This document shows, piece by piece, positions 1 to 6,939 of a DNA stretch of 29,820 bases (positions are counted from its first letter, which is position 1; each line of letters opens with the position of its first letter). The translations under genes and the position numbers were made by a program. The notes under the pieces are model-generated. The model made no database searches, had not been told where the DNA came from, and saw nothing but the letters and a program-made list of their open reading frames with translations. The stretch is from Bacillus_BA songklensis (GTDB lineage: Bacteria > Bacillota > Bacilli > Bacillales > Bacillaceae_H), in contig NZ_JBHRZT010000017.1 of NCBI RefSeq assembly GCF_042649685.1, positions 1 through 29,820 of the forward strand. Direction: 5' to 3'.

Positions 1-3
1 ACC

Positions 4-61
4 AGCACATGGATGTGCTGACATCGACGTTGTCACAGGACGTGACGTTCTTAGTCGATGT
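4..61 (-). ncRNA. Bacillaceae-1-type RNA element, copy A
   Basis: Read on the minus strand this has two hairpins. The first has an outer stem (positions 54-61 with 21-28, eight perfect pairs), an internal loop (UAAGAAC opposite AAC), an inner 5-bp stem (42-46 with 32-36) and the terminal loop GUCCU. The second is a 5-bp hairpin (15-19 with 4-8) with loop AUCCAU. The Rfam motif Bacillaceae-1 is described as having two terminal loops of consensus RUCCU and as often lying beside rRNA operons. The first loop fits exactly; the second deviates in its last base. It lies downstream of tRNA-Gly in a 16S-leader-like context. Its function is unknown. Copy B at 28960-29014 keeps the same plan with different stem sequences. 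Confidence 0.72.
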
Positions 62-124
62 TCCTTACTCTAATAAAAAGAATTAACGTTGACGTTTGTT
101 TTGTTCAGTTTTCAAAGTTCATTT
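62..124 (-). other. 16S rRNA leader-like sequence
   Basis: After tRNA-Gly the minus strand reads TGAACTTTGAAAACTGAAC and then an AACGTCAACGTTAATTC-like stretch. This closely resembles the conserved leader that precedes 16S rRNA in Bacillus rRNA operons. No terminator separates it from the tRNA cluster. I infer that the tRNA transcript continues into an rrs gene just beyond position 1; the 16S sequence itself is not in the window. Confidence 0.55.
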
Positions 125-198
125 TGGAGCGGGTGATGGGAATCGAACCCACGACATCAGCTTGGAAGGCTGAGGTTTTACCATTAAACTACACCCGC
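125..198 (-). tRNA. tRNA-Gly(TCC)
   Basis: Complete cloverleaf of 74 nt: 5' GCGGGTG pairs with CACCCGC, the T-loop is GTTCGAT-like, the anticodon loop CTTCCAA gives TCC, and CCA is encoded. It is the last tRNA of the twelve-gene cluster. Confidence 0.95.
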
Positions 199-212
199 AT
201 ATTCATTTTTAA

Positions 213-289
213 TGGTCGGGAAGACAGGATTCGAACCTGCGACCCCATGGTCCCAAACCATGTGCTCTACCAAGCTGAGCTACTTCCCG
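213..289 (-). tRNA. tRNA-Pro(TGG)
   Basis: 77 nt cloverleaf with acceptor CGGGAAG/CTTCCCG, anticodon loop TTTGGGA (TGG), and encoded CCA. Confidence 0.95.
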
Positions 290-308
290 CTTTTAGTTAT
301 CTTAAATA

Positions 309-385
<77 letters not shown>

Positions 386-460
386 TTCTTCTTAATCAAC
401 AGCGACTTTATTATATTATCATTTAAATGTTATAAAGTCAACAACTTTTTCAATTTCATT

Positions 461-546
<86 letters not shown>

Positions 547-556
547 GTTTTAAGAG

Positions 557-638
557 TGCGGGTGAAGGGACTTGAACCCCCACGCCTTGCGGCGCCAGAT
601 CCTAAGTCTGGTGCGTCTGCCAATTCCGCCACACCCGC
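557..638 (-). tRNA. tRNA-Leu(TAG)
   Basis: 82 nt class II tRNA with acceptor GCGGGTG/CACCCGC and anticodon loop CTTAGGA (TAG). CCA is not encoded: the bases after the discriminator A are CTC. Confidence 0.95.
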
Positions 639-648
639 GTAATTAAAA

Positions 649-724
649 TGGTGAGCCATGAAGGACTCGAACCTTCGACCCTCTGATTAAAAGTCAGATG
701 CTCTACCGACTGAGCTAATGGCTC
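649..724 (-). tRNA. tRNA-Lys(TTT)
   Basis: 76 nt cloverleaf with acceptor GAGCCAT/ATGGCTC, anticodon loop CTTTTAA (TTT), and encoded CCA. The tRNA body is identical to the copy at 28360-28432, which lacks CCA. Confidence 0.95.
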
Positions 725-726
725 AC

Positions 727-801
727 TGGCTGGGCTAGCTGGATTCGAACCAACGCATGACGGAGTCAAAGTCCGTTGCCTTACCGCTTGGCTATAGCCC
801 A
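727..801 (-). tRNA. tRNA-Gln(TTG)
   Basis: 75 nt cloverleaf with acceptor TGGGCTA/TAGCCCA, anticodon loop CTTTGAC (TTG), and encoded CCA. It lies just upstream of tRNA-Lys, as in the second cluster. Confidence 0.95.
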
Positions 802-808
802 ATAATAA

Positions 809-884
809 TGGCGGTTCCGACGGGACTCGAACCCGCGATCTCCTGCGTGACAGGCAGGCATGTTAACCACTACACCACGGAACC
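809..884 (-). tRNA. tRNA-Asp(GTC)
   Basis: 76 nt cloverleaf with acceptor GGTTCCG/CGGAACC, anticodon loop CTGTCAC (GTC), and encoded CCA. Confidence 0.95.
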
Positions 885-921
885 ATCTAGCTAAACATCT
901 CCAATAAATGATATCTATCTA

Positions 922-997
922 TGGTGGAGGATGACGGGATCGAACCGCCGACCCCCTGCTTGTAAGGCAGGTGCTCTCCCAGCTGAGCTAATCCTCC
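922..997 (-). tRNA. tRNA-Val(TAC)
   Basis: 76 nt cloverleaf with acceptor GGAGGAT/ATCCTCC, anticodon loop CTTACAA (TAC), and encoded CCA. Duplicated at 28882-28957. Confidence 0.95.
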
Positions 998-1004
998 AAT
1001 ATAT

Positions 1005-1030
1005 AAGATGTACACTCAAGTGTACATCTT
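1005..1030. repeat. 12-bp inverted repeat between tRNA-Glu and tRNA-Val
   Basis: A perfect 12-bp inverted repeat (1005-1016 with 1019-1030, two bases between) fills the Glu-Val spacer. It has no T-run, so it is not a terminator. The matching spacer of the second cluster holds a Bacillaceae-1-type element that begins with the same GATGTACA next to tRNA-Val. Confidence 0.8.
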
Positions 1031-1035
1031 ATTAA

Positions 1036-1107
1036 TGACCCGTACGGGATTCGAACCCGTGTTACCGCCGTGAAAGGGCGGTGTCTTAACCGCTTGACCA
1101 ACGGGCC
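1036..1107 (-). tRNA. tRNA-Glu(TTC)
   Basis: 72 nt cloverleaf with acceptor GGCCCGT/ACGGGTC (one G-U pair) and anticodon loop CTTTCAC (TTC). CCA is not encoded (TTA follows the discriminator). Confidence 0.95.
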
Positions 1108-1108
1108 A

Positions 1109-1199
1109 TGGCAGAGAAGAAGGGATTCGAACCCTCGCACCGCGTTAGCGATCTACTCCCTTAGCAGGGGAGCCCCTTGAGCCACTTGGGTACTTCTCT
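1109..1199 (-). tRNA. tRNA-Ser(GCT)
   Basis: 91 nt class II tRNA with a long variable arm, anticodon loop CTGCTAA (GCT), acceptor AGAGAAG/CTTCTCT, discriminator G, and encoded CCA. It starts with A where a G is usual. One base separates it from tRNA-Glu. Confidence 0.93.
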
Positions 1200-1202
1200 G
1201 TA

Positions 1203-1277
1203 TGGCTCCACAGGCAGGACTCGAACCTGCGACCAATCGGTTAACAGCCGATTGCTCTACCACTGAGCTACTGTGGA
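1203..1277 (-). tRNA. tRNA-Asn(GTT)
   Basis: 75 nt cloverleaf with acceptor TCCACAG/CTGTGGA, anticodon loop CTGTTAA (GTT), and encoded CCA. It is the first tRNA behind the cluster promoter. It differs from the copy at 29190-29264 by a compensated T-stem pair. Confidence 0.95.
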
Positions 1278-1299
1278 ATATTTTCTTGCGACTTTTATT

Positions 1300-1328
1300 A
1301 TAATATATTAGCTCAACACTTTTGTCAA
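1300..1328 (-). promoter_or_regulatory. sigma-A promoter of the tRNA cluster
   Basis: On the minus strand there is a perfect -35 TTGACA (1323-1328), a 17-bp spacer, and -10 TATTAT (1300-1305). The expected start lies about 15 bases before tRNA-Asn. This is consensus-like strength, as expected for stable RNA genes. Confidence 0.8.
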
Positions 1329-1384
1329 GCTCTTTCTGTTTGTGTCTCTTAATGACGACGGCTTAATTAATTTATCATAGTATT

Positions 1385-1855
1385 TCACTTTGAGTCAATA
1401 TCTTTTTCTATTTTCTTTAGCTTCCCTTTACACTTTCCACATATATAACGGCTGATATCTACTTTTCTTACTCTAGCATATAATTGGCGGCACTTTGTAC
1501 ACTCATAGTAGTGAAATTTTTTTCTCTTCGCTTTCTCGCTTGATAATGGCGTGCAAAACCTTGGCGCTCCCACTTTTGCTAGCAATTCTTTAAAGTCTCG
1601 ATCTCGATGTTTATACCCTTTTCCGCCTAAGTGAAGATGATAGTGACATAACTCATGTTTAATAATTCCTTCTATTTCTTTTAACCCTCTTTCTTTATAG
1701 TACAATTCATTGACTTCAATGTTATGGGACGATAACAAATAACGCCCTCCCGTGGTACGAAGCCGGGAATTAAAATAAGCTTGGTGCTTAAAAGGAATTT
1801 GAAATACCTCAAGCGATATTCTTTCAACCATTTTTTGCAATTCCTCGTCATTCAT
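1385..1855 (-). CDS. ydcK: SprT-like protein (YdcK family)
   Basis: A 156-residue protein of the SprT-like family, matching B. subtilis YdcK in length and context. The zinc-metallopeptidase motif HELCH sits at residues 67-71, with further histidines at 73 and 75. The C-terminus carries a zinc ribbon with CxxC pairs at Cys119/Cys122 and Cys139/Cys142. Family members are predicted metalloproteases; the cellular role of YdcK is not established as far as I know. ATG start with a GAGGAGG ribosome site seven bases upstream. No terminator is visible after the stop, and the tRNA promoter begins about 57 bases further on. The neighbours cmpA and tex match the B. subtilis arrangement. Confidence 0.9.
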   Translation of the reverse strand: MNDEELQKMVERISLEVFQIPFKHQAYFNSRLRTTGGRYLLSSHNIEVNELYYKERGLKEIEGIIKHELCHYHLHLGGKGYKHRDRDFKELLAKVGAPRFCTPLSSEKAKRKKFHYYECTKCRQLYARVRKVDISRYICGKCKGKLKKIEKDIDSK

Positions 1856-1900
1856 CTCTGTATCCTCCTCTTATGTTAAGAAAAACTCTTTTCTTTCATG

Positions 1901-1928
1901 AACATGACTAGCCCATGCCGCATACAAT
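1901..1928 (+). promoter_or_regulatory. candidate sigma-E promoter of cmpA
   Basis: CATACAAT at 1921-1928 matches the sigma-E -10 consensus exactly. The -35 side is weak (ACATGAC-like, about 1901-1908, spacing about 13). It faces cmpA, which is known to be expressed in the mother cell in B. subtilis. Confidence 0.45.
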
Positions 1929-1965
1929 TTTATACTACATCTATAGAAAAAGGAGAAATGCCAAT

Positions 1966-2079
1966 ATGCCCAACTGGTTACAAAATCAAATGAAACGAGC
2001 CTATTATAAAAAAGATCGTTATCAAATCAAATTGCTAAATCAATGCTGGTTTTTTTATAGAAAAAAGCACTGCTCTTAA
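1966..2079 (+). CDS. cmpA: Cortex morphogenetic protein CmpA
   Basis: A 37-residue protein read directly from the sequence: it begins MPNWLQNQMKRAYY and ends YRKKHCS. It is nearly the same as B. subtilis CmpA, also 37 residues, a sporulation protein that acts with the ClpXP system in quality control of coat and cortex assembly through SpoIVA. AAGGAG ends 11 bases before the ATG. An ATG eight bases upstream is out of frame. It is one of only two convincing plus-strand genes, convergent with tex and divergent from ydcK. The last coding bases form the left arm of a terminator hairpin. Confidence 0.93.
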   Translation: MPNWLQNQMKRAYYKKDRYQIKLLNQCWFFYRKKHCS

Positions 2080-2095
2080 TCGCAGCGCTTTTTTC
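2060..2095. terminator. bidirectional terminator between cmpA and tex
   Basis: Stem 2060-2073 with 2082-2095 (GAAAAAAGC-A-CTGC against GCAG-C-GCTTTTTTC, one mismatch) and an 8-base loop. There are T-runs on both strands, so it can end cmpA (+) and tex (-). It overlaps the last six codons of cmpA. Confidence 0.8.
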
Positions 2096-2246
2096 TTTTA
2101 GCCTCGTTAAAGAACCGCGTTAATATCCCCTGTTTTAGCTCGTTTAACGAAAACCGAAAGTGTACAGAACAATAACTTTGCATGAATGAGCCAAAGGTTA
2201 ACACTCTGACTCTAACATAGCTCTTTTCTTAAAAGATAAATGTTCT

Positions 2247-4421
2247 TTATGCGTTAGGCACCATCGTAAGAGCCACTCTTCCTTTTTTCATATCCACATC
2301 TTCTACCCAAACTTTGACTAAGTCCCCAACAGATACGACATCCAATGGATGCTTAACAAACTGTTTGCTTAATTTGGATATATGAACAAGCCCATCTTGT
2401 TTCACACCGATATCTACGAATACTCCAAAATCCACTACGTTTCTAACTGTTCCCTCCAGCTCTAATCCTTTTGACAGGTCTTCCAATTGGAGTATTTCTT
2501 TTTTAAGCAAAGGCTTCGGCAACTCATCGCGAGGATCTCGTTCAGGACGACCGAGTGAGACAATAATATCTTGTAGTGTAAGCTCTCCAATGCTTAACTT
2601 GCGAGCTGTGTCCTTTATATCAAGCTTTTCAAGCCGCTGTTTTAATTGTTTGCTTCCTAAATCGTTGTTGGTGAACCCAATTTCTTTTAGCAATACTTCA
2701 GCATGATTATAACTCTCAGGATGAATACTTGTCCGATCTAGTGGCTGTTCACCATCTAAGATTCTTAGGAAACCAATGCATTGCTCATATGTCTTAGCTC
2801 CAAGACGGGGAATCTTCTTTAATTCTTTTCGATTTTTAAACTTGCCGTTCTCTTCTCGATATTTTACGACATTTCGCGCAACCGTTTTATTTAACCCCGC
2901 TACATACTGCAGCAATGAAGAGGAAGCGGTATTTACATTCACCCCTACCTGGTTTACTACAGTCTCTACCACAAAGTGAAGAGATTCATTTAACCTTTTT
3001 TGTGATACATCATGCTGATATTGGCCTACCCCTACAGACTTTGGATCAATTTTAACAAGCTCGGCTAAAGGATCCTGCAGCCTTCTCGCAATGGAAACCG
3101 CACTCCTTTCTTCTACCTGTAGATTAGGAAACTCTTCTCTCGCTAAATCAGAGGCTGAATATACACTAGCTCCTGCTTCATTAACAATTAAGTAGAAAGT
3201 ATCCTCCTCTAGTAATTTGAGCGTATCTGCCACAAATTGTTCCGTCTCCCTTGAAGCCGTTCCATTTCCAATGGCAACCATCTCTACTTTGAATTGCTTA
3301 AGGATAGATAACAATTTCTTTTGAGCTTCCTCTTTTTTATTGACCGGAGGGTGAGGATAAATGACATCAATAGCCAACATTTTTCCCGTCTCGTCCACAA
3401 CCGCTAATTTACATCCTGTTCGATAAGCAGGGTCTACCCCCAATACCACTTTCCCCTTCAAAGGCGGCTGCAACAATAGATTTTTTAAGTTTTCAGAAAA
3501 AATATGAATTGCTCGTTCCTCAGCTTTTTCTGTAAGCTCTTTCCGAATTTCCCGTTCAATAGAAGGCTCAATCAAGCGTCCATAAGCATCCTCTGTTGCT
3601 CTTTTTATTGCCTCTGAAACAGATGATGCTTCTGTTTTAATGATGTTTTTATGTAAATAACGCAAAATATGTTCAATGGGAGGGATGATGGAAACCCTTA
3701 AGATTTCTTCTTTTTCACCGCGGTTCATGGCTAAAACACGATGCGGGACGATACGCTGAATAGGTTCTTCATGCTCATAATACATTTCATATACTTTTTT
3801 CTCATCTTTCTCTTCATCTTTGACCGTTGAAGAAATTTTGCCTTTTTTAAAGGTTTCTTCCCGAATCCATTGACGAAAAGCAGGTTCATCCGAAATATGT
3901 TCTGCAATTATGTCTAAAGCTCCACTAATCGCCTCCTCTTCTGACTCCACTCCTTTTTCATCCGACACGAACTCGCTTGCTTTTATATGTAAGTCTTCAC
4001 CCTTAGGAAAAGTTAACATCCATTGTGCAAGCGGCTCAAGCCCTTTCTCTTTGGCAACCGTCGCCTTCGTTCTTCTCTTTTGCTTATATGGACGATATAA
4101 GTCCTCTACCTGCTGAAGTTTTGTTGCTTTTTTGATTTGTTCTTCAAGCTCAGGTGTCAGCTTTCCTTGTTCATCGATTAGACGTATAACTTCTTCTTTA
4201 CGATTTTGCAGGTTAAGTAAGTAGTTCCAGCTGTCTGAAATATCCCGAATTTGCACTTCATCTAAAGCTCCTGTTTGTTCTTTACGATAGCGCGCAATAA
4301 AGGGAACTGTATTTCCCGCTTCTAGTAGAGCAATTACATTTTCCACTTGCTTTACAGCAACTTTCACTTCACTTGCTACATATCTTAACAAAAAGTCCTG
4401 TTGACCAGCGGTTTTACTCAA
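2247..4421 (-). CDS. tex: Tex family RNA-binding protein (YdcI)
   Basis: A 724-residue protein with the complete Tex architecture. An N-terminal helical region is followed by a YqgF/RNase H-like domain from about residue 325 (VVLGVDPAYRTG). Helix-hairpin-helix segments lie around 495-560 (VNVNTASSSLLQYVAGL, then IPRLGAKTYEQ). The C-terminal S1 RNA-binding domain starts near 652 (GTVRNVVDFGVFVDIG). Tex proteins bind nucleic acids and affect transcription or RNA metabolism. The start codon is TTG, with GAGGAGGAG about seven bases upstream. It is a single-gene unit between its own promoter and the bidirectional terminator shared with cmpA. Confidence 0.95.
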   Translation of the reverse strand: MSKTAGQQDFLLRYVASEVKVAVKQVENVIALLEAGNTVPFIARYRKEQTGALDEVQIRDISDSWNYLLNLQNRKEEVIRLIDEQGKLTPELEEQIKKATKLQQVEDLYRPYKQKRRTKATVAKEKGLEPLAQWMLTFPKGEDLHIKASEFVSDEKGVESEEEAISGALDIIAEHISDEPAFRQWIREETFKKGKISSTVKDEEKDEKKVYEMYYEHEEPIQRIVPHRVLAMNRGEKEEILRVSIIPPIEHILRYLHKNIIKTEASSVSEAIKRATEDAYGRLIEPSIEREIRKELTEKAEERAIHIFSENLKNLLLQPPLKGKVVLGVDPAYRTGCKLAVVDETGKMLAIDVIYPHPPVNKKEEAQKKLLSILKQFKVEMVAIGNGTASRETEQFVADTLKLLEEDTFYLIVNEAGASVYSASDLAREEFPNLQVEERSAVSIARRLQDPLAELVKIDPKSVGVGQYQHDVSQKRLNESLHFVVETVVNQVGVNVNTASSSLLQYVAGLNKTVARNVVKYREENGKFKNRKELKKIPRLGAKTYEQCIGFLRILDGEQPLDRTSIHPESYNHAEVLLKEIGFTNNDLGSKQLKQRLEKLDIKDTARKLSIGELTLQDIIVSLGRPERDPRDELPKPLLKKEILQLEDLSKGLELEGTVRNVVDFGVFVDIGVKQDGLVHISKLSKQFVKHPLDVVSVGDLVKVWVEDVDMKKGRVALTMVPNA

Positions 4422-4453
4422 AAAAACTCCTCCTCAAAAACATACTCTTCTCT

Positions 4454-4480
4454 ATTTTAACACTTAAAAAGCAGTCTCAA
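4454..4480 (-). promoter_or_regulatory. candidate sigma-A promoter of tex
   Basis: Minus strand TTGAGA (4475-4480), a 15-bp spacer, and an extended -10 TGTTAAAAT (hexamer 4454-4459). The short spacer is compensated by the TG motif. It lies about 33 bases before the tex start codon. Confidence 0.5.
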
Positions 4481-4660
4481 CACCATCTGCAATTTCAACC
4501 TTCCTTTATTTTAAAAGGATTTCTATCGATCCTGTTTGTATGTCTTAAAGGAAATAGGGAGTTATTAAAAGAAGGTTATATGAAACAAGGATAATGAAAG
4601 CTTATTCATTGAAAAGCAGCATTTTATAAGTTTTTAACATATACGAAAAGCAAATAAACC

Positions 4661-4689
4661 GAAAAGCCCACATGTCAAACATGTGAGCT
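4661..4689 (-). terminator. terminator of the sigB operon
   Basis: Minus-strand 10-bp stem AGCTCACATG/CATGTGGGCT (one G-U pair) with loop TTTGA, then TTTTCGGTTTATTT. It lies just after rsbX and closes the rsb-sigB operon. Confidence 0.8.
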
Positions 4690-4704
4690 TAAATACAAAA
4701 CCTT

Positions 4705-5307
4705 CTAGGTCATTAAATAGCCAAGTACGTAAGTAATATCATCATTGTTAGATAAAATTGAATTTTGAAGATGCATCGATAATTGTCCAATCGACAATGG
4801 CTTTGAAAACATTGATTTCACTTCTTTTAATTCTAGCCCATCAGTATGAATTAAAAAACGCGATTCCGGGTGGAATGAAAACGTCTGTGTACGAAAGCGT
4901 TGAGGTTTCCCGGAAAGAAAGCCTTTTACAGGAAGGGGGTAGGTCAACATGCCATCAGGGGAGTATAAGTAAAACCTGATATTCCCTATATTGTTATAGG
5001 CGAACTCATAGGTTTGCTTATAAAACTTTAAGATCGCGACAGCTGCTCCCCTCGTATTTTTGACCGCTTCATTACATTTCACCATCAACTCGTCTACACT
5101 GTCAGCATGATGGCGTTTTGCCGTTTCCGTTATAGAAGAAGAAGCTGCCAGCGCGTGCTCCCCGCTGCCTAACCCATCAGCTACGACACAAAGCAAATAT
5201 TCATCGGTTTCTTTGATATAGAGACTGTCTCCACAGTGGGTATTGCCTTTTTTAGGCTTTTGGTATGTCTCGATTTGAACGCTTAATAATCGCCTTTCTC
5301 TTGTCAC
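4705..5307 (-). CDS. rsbX: Phosphoserine phosphatase RsbX
   Basis: A 200-residue PP2C-type phosphatase that dephosphorylates stressosome proteins RsbS and RsbR and so resets the sigma-B response. The PP2C signature CVVADGLGSGEHA is at about residues 36-48, and a second aspartate motif HTDGLE lies near 155. The length matches B. subtilis RsbX (199). The start is GTG and overlaps the sigB stop codon (GTGA), so translation is probably coupled to sigB. It is the last gene of the operon and is followed by a terminator. It is less conserved than its neighbours, as is usual for RsbX. Confidence 0.93.
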   Translation of the reverse strand: MTRERRLLSVQIETYQKPKKGNTHCGDSLYIKETDEYLLCVVADGLGSGEHALAASSSITETAKRHHADSVDELMVKCNEAVKNTRGAAVAILKFYKQTYEFAYNNIGNIRFYLYSPDGMLTYPLPVKGFLSGKPQRFRTQTFSFHPESRFLIHTDGLELKEVKSMFSKPLSIGQLSMHLQNSILSNNDDITYVLGYLMT

Positions 5308-6098
5308 GACATATACTCCATGTTGGAAGAATCAGTGCTGGCGGCATTTCTTAGCTTTTCCAACGCTCTTCTTTGCAGACGAGATACATGCATTTGTGAA
5401 ATTCCCAGTTTTTCACCTGTATCTTTCTGGCTCAAGTTTTCCATAAAAGTACAACGAATAATATCTCTTTCACGATCAGTTAGAACATGCAGAATCTTTT
5501 CAAGTACTAGGCGTTGGTCAGTTTTTTCGTAACCTTCTTCTCTTTCCCCTACAAGATCTAATAAGGTGACAGTACTTCCATCTGAGTCCGCCTCAATGGA
5601 GTGATCCACAGATAACGCTTGATAGCTTTGTCCCATCTCCATTGTTTCCAAAACTTCCTCTTCTGTCACTTCTAAAAATTCGGCAATTTCTTGAACTTTT
5701 GGGGAGCGTTGAAGCTTATTAGTCAGCTCTTCTACTGCTGATTTAATTTTAGGTCCTAGTTCCTTGATCCTTCTTGGAACATGTACACTCCATGTCTTAT
5801 CACGTAAAAATCGCTTAATTTCCCCGATAATCGTTGGAATAGCAAAGGATTCGAAATTTCTTCCAAACGATGTATCATATCGGCGAATCGCTCCCAAAAG
5901 CCCAATCATTCCTACTTGGACAATATCCTCATGTAAAGAACTCCCTTTAGAATAGCGACGAGCAATGGACTCTACAAGATTCTTATAATGCAGAACGAGT
6001 TGGTTCTGTGCCTCTTCCGATTGCTGTTGCTGAAATTCTTCAATAAGGCGCAGTACATCCTCTTTAGTTAGCTTCATAGGTTGAGACTGGGTTTTCAT
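5304..6098 (-). CDS. sigB: RNA polymerase sigma factor SigB
   Basis: The general stress sigma factor, 264 residues. Region 2 contains the near-invariant block GMIGLLGAIRRYD and FAIPTIIGEIKRFLRDKTW. Region 3 has the VPRRIKELGPKIK segment, and region 4 ends with SQKDTGEKLGISQMHVSRLQ. I start it at the ATG giving MKTQSQPMKLTKED: it has AGGTGGAG just upstream, and the length fits B. subtilis SigB (262). An upstream in-frame extension of nine residues is open but poorly supported. The start lies inside rsbW, giving a 35-base overlap and probable translational coupling of anti-sigma and sigma. Transcribed from both the rsbR promoter and the sigma-B promoter before rsbV. Confidence 0.95.
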   Translation of the reverse strand: MKTQSQPMKLTKEDVLRLIEEFQQQQSEEAQNQLVLHYKNLVESIARRYSKGSSLHEDIVQVGMIGLLGAIRRYDTSFGRNFESFAIPTIIGEIKRFLRDKTWSVHVPRRIKELGPKIKSAVEELTNKLQRSPKVQEIAEFLEVTEEEVLETMEMGQSYQALSVDHSIEADSDGSTVTLLDLVGEREEGYEKTDQRLVLEKILHVLTDRERDIIRCTFMENLSQKDTGEKLGISQMHVSRLQRRALEKLRNAASTDSSNMEYMS

Positions 6099-6549
6099 CA
6101 CTCTCCACCTGCTCTCTCTGTACATACTTTGTCATTAATACAGTGACTCCTTGCTCCTGCCCCACTTTTACTTCATCCATTAATGTATTGATTAAATAAA
6201 GTCCCAAGCCGCCTTCAGGCAAAAACTCTATTTCTTGGGATGTTTCGTAAGGACCAATGTTTTGCTTTAGCTGTTCAAAATCAAAACTTCTACCTTGATC
6301 TGCTACTATAATTTCTAACCGATCTGCGAACAACCCGAAACCAACCGTCACTTCACCATTTTCTTCTTCCCTGTAAGCATGCTGCACAGCATTTGTACAA
6401 GCCTCACTAATGGCGATTTTCATGTCCTCGATGTCATCGTAAGAAAAACCCATGCGGTTTGCCACACCCGACAATGTAAGTCTAATTACCGCTACATATT
6501 CTGGTTTAGCCGGAATTTTCATCTCTACAAAGTCGTACGCTTGTTTCAT
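6064..6549 (-). CDS. rsbW: Anti-sigma-B factor and serine kinase RsbW
   Basis: A 161-residue GHKL-fold kinase that sequesters SigB and phosphorylates RsbV. The ATP-binding motifs are visible: N box EACTNAVQHAY, G1-type DQGRSFD, and the glycine-rich lid GGLGLYLINTLMDEV. Its ATG overlaps the rsbV stop (ATGA), and its 3' end overlaps the sigB start, so the partner-switch trio RsbV, RsbW and SigB is translationally linked. Confidence 0.95.
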   Translation of the reverse strand: MKQAYDFVEMKIPAKPEYVAVIRLTLSGVANRMGFSYDDIEDMKIAISEACTNAVQHAYREEENGEVTVGFGLFADRLEIIVADQGRSFDFEQLKQNIGPYETSQEIEFLPEGGLGLYLINTLMDEVKVGQEQGVTVLMTKYVQREQVESDENPVSTYEAN

Positions 6550-6878
6550 TTTATGCCACCTTCTACTTGGGAATTTAAATTTAAAATCTCTGTTAGTCCC
6601 GTGATATCAAATAATCGCTTCAAACGTTCTGATACACCTACAAATTTTAATGATCCCTCTGTTTTTTTGATTGCTTTTAACAACGCAATAAACACACCTA
6701 ACCCCGTACTATCCATATAAGCTACATTTGTAAAATCAACGGTAATTTGAGGATTTGTTTGCTCTGTCATACTCATAAATTTATCTTTAAGCTCCGGAGC
6801 TGTATAAGCATCTATTTCACCAGCCAGCTTCACATAATACTGCTGTTCATTTTGTTGAATATCAATTTTTAAATTCAC
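6546..6878 (-). CDS. rsbV: Anti-anti-sigma factor RsbV
   Basis: A single STAS domain, 110 residues from the start chosen here. When dephosphorylated by RsbU it binds RsbW and frees SigB. The phosphorylated serine is Ser57 in the motif AYMDSTGLGVF (Ser56 in B. subtilis). I chose the GTG that gives (M)NLKIDIQQNEQ: GGGGGAG lies about seven bases upstream, and the length fits B. subtilis RsbV (109). The ATG seven codons further upstream has no ribosome site. A sigma-B promoter lies directly upstream. Confidence 0.93.
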   Translation of the reverse strand: MNLKIDIQQNEQQYYVKLAGEIDAYTAPELKDKFMSMTEQTNPQITVDFTNVAYMDSTGLGVFIALLKAIKKTEGSLKFVGVSERLKRLFDITGLTEILNLNSQVEGGIK

Positions 6879-6914
6879 CGGATTCTCCCCCTCGAACATT
6901 GTAGTATCTTTTAA

Positions 6915-6939
6915 ATACCCTCTTAGAAAAGAATTAAAC
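6915..6939 (-). promoter_or_regulatory. sigma-B autoregulatory promoter before rsbV
   Basis: The minus strand has GTTTAA (6934-6939), a 13-bp spacer and GGGTAT (6915-6920), a perfect match to the B. subtilis sigma-B consensus. It matches the position of the known internal promoter of the B. subtilis operon. The -35 element contains the rsbU stop codon. Confidence 0.88.

Noticed and set aside
4373..4594. Plus-strand 73-codon frame between tex and rsbX
   Set aside because: It starts inside tex antisense, has low-complexity composition, and no ribosome site or family resemblance.
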